From: a bacterium
GTDB lineage: Bacteria > Pseudomonadota > Gammaproteobacteria > Burkholderiales > Burkholderiaceae_C
DNA: 9,400 bases
Reading direction: 5' to 3'
NCBI GenBank assembly: GCA_030824095.1
Contig: JAVBYK010000527.1
Span: 1-9,400, forward strand
Positions 6,647-9,400 of this stretch are shown piece by piece. A program made the position numbers and the translations under genes. The notes under the pieces were generated by a model that ran no database searches, had not been told where the DNA came from, and worked only from the letters and a program-made list of their open reading frames with translations. The stretch's first letter is position 1; each line of letters starts with the position of its first letter.

Positions 6647-7479
6647 GCCTGCGCAACTTCAAGGACCGCTGTGTGGTCATCACCGGCGCCGCAGGCGGCC
6701 TGGGCCAGGCGCTGGTGCACGCGTTTTTGCAGGCAGGCTCCAGGGTGGTCGCACTGGACCGCGATGCACAGGCGCTGGACGCACTGCAGCACAAAATCTT
6801 CACCAGCGCGCCCAACCGCACGCCTTCGCTGCTGACCGCAGTGTGCGATGTCACGCAACTGCCCTCCTGCGAAGCGGCCATGGCCCAGGCCACTGCGCGC
6901 TTTGGCGGCATCGACGTCCTCATCAACAACGCCGGCATCGCCCACCGCAGCGCCTTTGCCGACACGCAGGTGGACGTGCTGTGCCGGGTCATGGATGTCA
7001 ATTTCTTCGGCGCCGTCAACTGCACGCACGCGGCGATTGCCAGCCTGCGCCAGCGCAAGGGCATGGTGATTGCCATCTCCAGCGTGGCGGGCTTCTCGCC
7101 ACTGATTGGCCGCACGGGTTACGCCGCCAGCAAACACGCCCTGCACGGCTTCCTTGACAGCCTCCGCACCGAGGTGCAGGACGACGGCATGGACGTGCTC
7201 ATCGTCTGCCCGTCCTTCATTGACACCGGCATCGACCGCGCCGCGCTGGGCGCCGATGGCCAACCCGCAGCGCATGCACGCACGACCACGGGCGCAACCA
7301 CACAACCGGCTGAGGTAGCCGCCGCCATCCTGCTGGCCGCGCGCCAGCGGCGTCAACTGCTGCTGTTCAGCTTCACGGCCAAGGCGGCCTGGTGGCTGTC
7401 GCGCCTCTGGCCCACGCGCTATGCCGCCATCATGAAGCGGCGCCTGCAGACCGAGATTTTTCCAAGCACAACACCTTGA
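6643..7479 (+). CDS. Classical short-chain dehydrogenase/reductase (SDR)
   Basis: A 278-residue classical SDR, slightly longer than the usual 250. It shows the TGAAGGLG cofactor loop (14-21), D39 after the second strand (NAD preference), CDV (68-70), INNAG (94-98), N120, the catalytic S147 and Y160-x3-K164. After the core, residues 239-270 are hydrophobic, then basic (LLLFSF, AAWWLSRLW, MKRRLQ). Membrane-associated SDRs of the DHRS7 kind have a similar tail, so a peripheral membrane position is possible. It should catalyse an alcohol/ketone conversion. With the preceding extended SDR it could do successive redox steps on one compound. The start overlaps the upstream stop by ATGA (6643-6646); the Shine-Dalgarno sequence is weak, consistent with coupling. 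An earlier in-frame GTG at 6439 was rejected because it would overlap about 200 nt of the epimerase gene. Confidence 0.92.
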   Translation: MSLRNFKDRCVVITGAAGGLGQALVHAFLQAGSRVVALDRDAQALDALQHKIFTSAPNRTPSLLTAVCDVTQLPSCEAAMAQATARFGGIDVLINNAGIAHRSAFADTQVDVLCRVMDVNFFGAVNCTHAAIASLRQRKGMVIAISSVAGFSPLIGRTGYAASKHALHGFLDSLRTEVQDDGMDVLIVCPSFIDTGIDRAALGADGQPAAHARTTTGATTQPAEVAAAILLAARQRRQLLLFSFTAKAAWWLSRLWPTRYAAIMKRRLQTEIFPSTTP

Positions 7480-7481
7480 AC

Positions 7482-7487
7482 GGGGAG
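7482..7487 (+). promoter_or_regulatory. Ribosome binding site of the cytochrome-propeller gene
   Basis: GGGGAG lies 10 nt before the ATG at 7498, in the 18-nt gap after the SDR stop. It gives this gene its own efficient initiation, unlike its overlapped neighbours. Confidence 0.7.
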
Positions 7488-7497
7488 ACACCACACC

Positions 7498-9300
7498 ATG
7501 AAAAAGACCTTTGAATTGGGCGCCGTGCTATTGGCCCTGGCGATGACTTCCGCACAGGGGGCCGACTTCACCGTCAGCGGTCCTGACGGCAAACCCCTGC
7601 CCCTGGTCATGGTGACGCGCCTGCCCCAGTCACCCGCAAAGATCGACGATGCCGACAACGGCTACGCCGCACCCGGCAAACTGCAGCAGGGCACGTTTGA
7701 ACACACCCGCTTCAGCGATGCCCAGGGCCGCGTGCGCTTGCCCGACGCCACACAGACGCAAGCGGGCGACTACCGGGTGCGCCTGCGCAAGCCGGGCTTC
7801 AAGGATGCGCTGATTGGCCCCGCCGATCTGGCCAAACCGGCCTTCTGGCGCATGGAGGTCGAGACCGATCCCAAGGCCCTGGCCGAGCAGCGCCCGTCCA
7901 ATGCCTGGACCTCCACGCTGCTGGCCGGGCGCGACGACCTGAAGAAGGAATTCATGGCGCAGTGCGGCTTCTGCCACCAGCAGGGCTCCGCCTTCCTGCG
8001 CCGCGAGCGCAGTGCCGAGGAGTGGTCCACCACCATCCAGCGCATGGTGCGCTACGGCGCGCGCCTGTCCACCGAGGCACAGAAAGAAATGCCCGCGCTG
8101 CTAGAGGCCCACTGGAAGGACATCAACGCCCATCCCGAAAAGGTGCCGGCCGGCACGCCCTGGGTGGCGGAACTGAGCAAGGCCAGCGTCACCGAGCTGC
8201 CGATTGGCGACCGCTTCTCACAGATGCATGACTTCGTGCAGCACAGCAACGGCCTGGTCTACGTGGGCGACAACCTGCAGGACCGCCTGTACGAAATCAA
8301 CACCCAGACCGGTGCCTACACCGTCTACCGCGTGCCACCGCAACCCGGCGACAATCTGGGCGGCCTGCTGGCCGGGCGCCTGCGGGACTTTCCCAAGCAC
8401 GAGACCTACCAGGGCATCCACTCGCTGGTGGAGGCACCCACAGACGGCCACATTTTCATCACCCCGTCCTACCAGCGCCGTCTGATCGAGTTCGACCCCA
8501 AGACCAAGCAGTTCATCAACCACGAAATCGGCAGCGGCTTCTACCCACACACCGTGCGCATGGACGACAAGAACCGCGTCTGGTTCACGCTGGCACTCAG
8601 CAACCAGATCGCCATGTACGACCGCGCAGCGGACAGGTTCACCACCTATGACCTGCCGTTTCGCAGTTTCATGGAGAAGGTGACCGTCAAGATGACGCCG
8701 TTCTTCTTCAAGCTCATTGCTTGGGGGATTCCGGTGGCCAACTGGGTCAAGATCGACCACGTTTCCACCGGCGTGCCGCTGCCCTACGGCATCGAGGTCA
8801 CACCCGACGGCAAGGTCTGGGTGGCACGCCTGCACACCAACGAGATCGCGTCGCTGGACCCGGCCACCGGCCAGATCACGATGATCCCCACGCCGCTGAA
8901 GAACCCACGCCGCCTGCGCGCCGACCGCGATGGCAACCTGTGGATAGGCATGTTCAGCGAATCCGCCATCCTGCGCTATGAGCCCAAGGCGGGCAAGTTC
9001 ACCAAGTTTGACCTTCCAGTGCAGCCCCTGGGCAGTGACACGCCCTACGCACTCAACGTGGACCGCAAGCGCCACCAGGTCTGGGTCAATGGCACCAACT
9101 CCGACGGTGTGCACCGGCTGGACATCGCAACGGGCCAGTGGACCCACTTTCCGCTGCCACGCAAGGCCACCTTCACGCGGGATGTGGAGTTCACCGAAGA
9201 TGGTCGCGTGCTGCTGTCCAGCGCCAGCTTCCCGTCCTGGCACATTGAAGACTTCCAGCCCACGCTGATCCAGCTGAACCCCAATGGGGCTGCGCGATGA
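7498..9300 (+). CDS. Exported c-type cytochrome fused to a seven-bladed Vgb/NHL-like propeller
   Basis: A 600-residue protein. It has a Sec signal peptide (1 to about 21, MKK then hydrophobic, SAQGA end), so it is periplasmic. Residues about 23-122 resemble a carboxypeptidase-regulatory/Ig-like fold (GKPLPLVMVT, SDAQGRVRLPD, DYRVRLRKPGF). A small cytochrome c region follows (about 145-212) with one haem-binding CGFCH (156-160); M183 is a candidate sixth ligand. The rest (about 228-598) has seven repeats of the type 'G-x-VW ... I-x-x-x-D-P-x-T-G-x-x-T', starting near 251, 317, 359, 438, 479, 526 and 569. This matches a seven-bladed propeller like virginiamycin B lyase (Vgb), though antibiotic lyase activity is not implied. 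A hydrophobic stretch at about 398-416 interrupts blades 3 and 4. It probably passes electrons to or from a periplasmic substrate or partner dehydrogenase. Annotation pipelines may label it only 'cytochrome c' or 'Vgb family protein'. Confidence 0.85.
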   Translation: MKKTFELGAVLLALAMTSAQGADFTVSGPDGKPLPLVMVTRLPQSPAKIDDADNGYAAPGKLQQGTFEHTRFSDAQGRVRLPDATQTQAGDYRVRLRKPGFKDALIGPADLAKPAFWRMEVETDPKALAEQRPSNAWTSTLLAGRDDLKKEFMAQCGFCHQQGSAFLRRERSAEEWSTTIQRMVRYGARLSTEAQKEMPALLEAHWKDINAHPEKVPAGTPWVAELSKASVTELPIGDRFSQMHDFVQHSNGLVYVGDNLQDRLYEINTQTGAYTVYRVPPQPGDNLGGLLAGRLRDFPKHETYQGIHSLVEAPTDGHIFITPSYQRRLIEFDPKTKQFINHEIGSGFYPHTVRMDDKNRVWFTLALSNQIAMYDRAADRFTTYDLPFRSFMEKVTVKMTPFFFKLIAWGIPVANWVKIDHVSTGVPLPYGIEVTPDGKVWVARLHTNEIASLDPATGQITMIPTPLKNPRRLRADRDGNLWIGMFSESAILRYEPKAGKFTKFDLPVQPLGSDTPYALNVDRKRHQVWVNGTNSDGVHRLDIATGQWTHFPLPRKATFTRDVEFTEDGRVLLSSASFPSWHIEDFQPTLIQLNPNGAAR

Positions 9301-9400
9301 TGGGTCGATTGGGGGCCTTCTTCGCCTCCTGCCTGCTGGCCTTCACCGCCGGCCACATGTTCAACTACACCGTCATCCTGTACCTGCAGGAGGCGGTGGG
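9297..9400 (+). CDS. Probable MFS-type transporter, N-terminal fragment (runs off right edge)
   Basis: Only 34 residues are visible, starting MMGRLGAFFASCLLAFTAGHMF. A short basic start is followed by a first membrane helix and then NYTVILYLQEAVG, which resembles the first helix and following loop of major facilitator superfamily carriers. The family call rests on this short stretch. The ATG at 9297 overlaps the preceding stop by ATGA, and a second in-frame ATG follows directly at 9300. GGGG at 9286-9289 could serve as the ribosome site for either. As the fifth operon gene it may export or import the pathway compound. Confidence 0.6.
   Translation, partial: MMGRLGAFFASCLLAFTAGHMFNYTVILYLQEAV

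Noticed and set aside
6604..7494. 296-residue open frame on the minus strand
   Set aside because: It is the antisense of the classical SDR, which has all its catalytic residues in the plus frame.
8218..9243. 341-residue open frame on the minus strand
   Set aside because: It is antisense to the propeller region, whose seven blade repeats prove the plus-strand frame.
7498..9300. Streptogramin (virginiamycin B) resistance lyase
   Set aside because: The propeller repeats resemble Vgb, but the protein is exported, carries a haem site and sits in a metabolic operon. Lyase active-site residues could not be assigned.

Overview
The window is GC-rich and gene-dense. Codon choice favours G/C at third positions, spacers are short and start/stop codons often overlap. 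The gene families (AraC-type regulator with an arabinose-binding-like N-terminus, FIST protein paired with a GGDEF/EAL enzyme, BASS transporter, SDRs, cytochrome/propeller fusion) suggest a betaproteobacterium, most likely Burkholderiales/Comamonadaceae. That placement is inferred from style and family content; no rRNA or other taxonomic marker is present.

Left half, minus strand (transcribed right to left): a FIST-domain sensor (3255-4409), a GAF-PAS-PAS-GGDEF-EAL cyclic-di-GMP enzyme (651-3245) and the N-terminal part of an AraC-family regulator (1-584, running off the left edge). The FIST and GGDEF/EAL genes are 9 nt apart, and the second gene's Shine-Dalgarno sequence overlaps the first gene's stop codon. 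They look like one signalling unit in which a ligand sensed by FIST adjusts c-di-GMP turnover.

Centre: a divergent control region (4410-4736) with no gene. It holds a nested inverted repeat, an exact 11-bp direct repeat 154 bp apart, a candidate promoter for the rightward genes and a strong Shine-Dalgarno sequence.

Right half, plus strand: a tightly packed run of five genes. They are a BASS-family (bile acid:sodium symporter-like) transporter (4737-5666), an extended SDR / NAD-dependent epimerase-dehydratase (5663-6646), a classical SDR (6643-7479), an exported protein joining a carboxypeptidase-regulatory-like domain, a c-type haem site and a seven-bladed Vgb/NHL-like propeller (7498-9300), and the start of a probable MFS-type membrane protein (9297 to the edge). 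Three of the four junctions are 4-nt ATGA overlaps and the fourth is an 18-nt gap, so this is almost certainly one operon. The layout (importer, two NAD(P)-dependent oxidoreductases, a periplasmic haem protein, a second transporter) fits uptake and redox conversion of a small organic, perhaps alicyclic or acidic, substrate. The substrate cannot be read from the sequence.

No rRNA, tRNA, CRISPR array, insertion sequence, prophage gene or frameshifted gene was seen. The two transcription units, especially the cytochrome-propeller operon and its repeat-bearing control region, are the most interesting parts.
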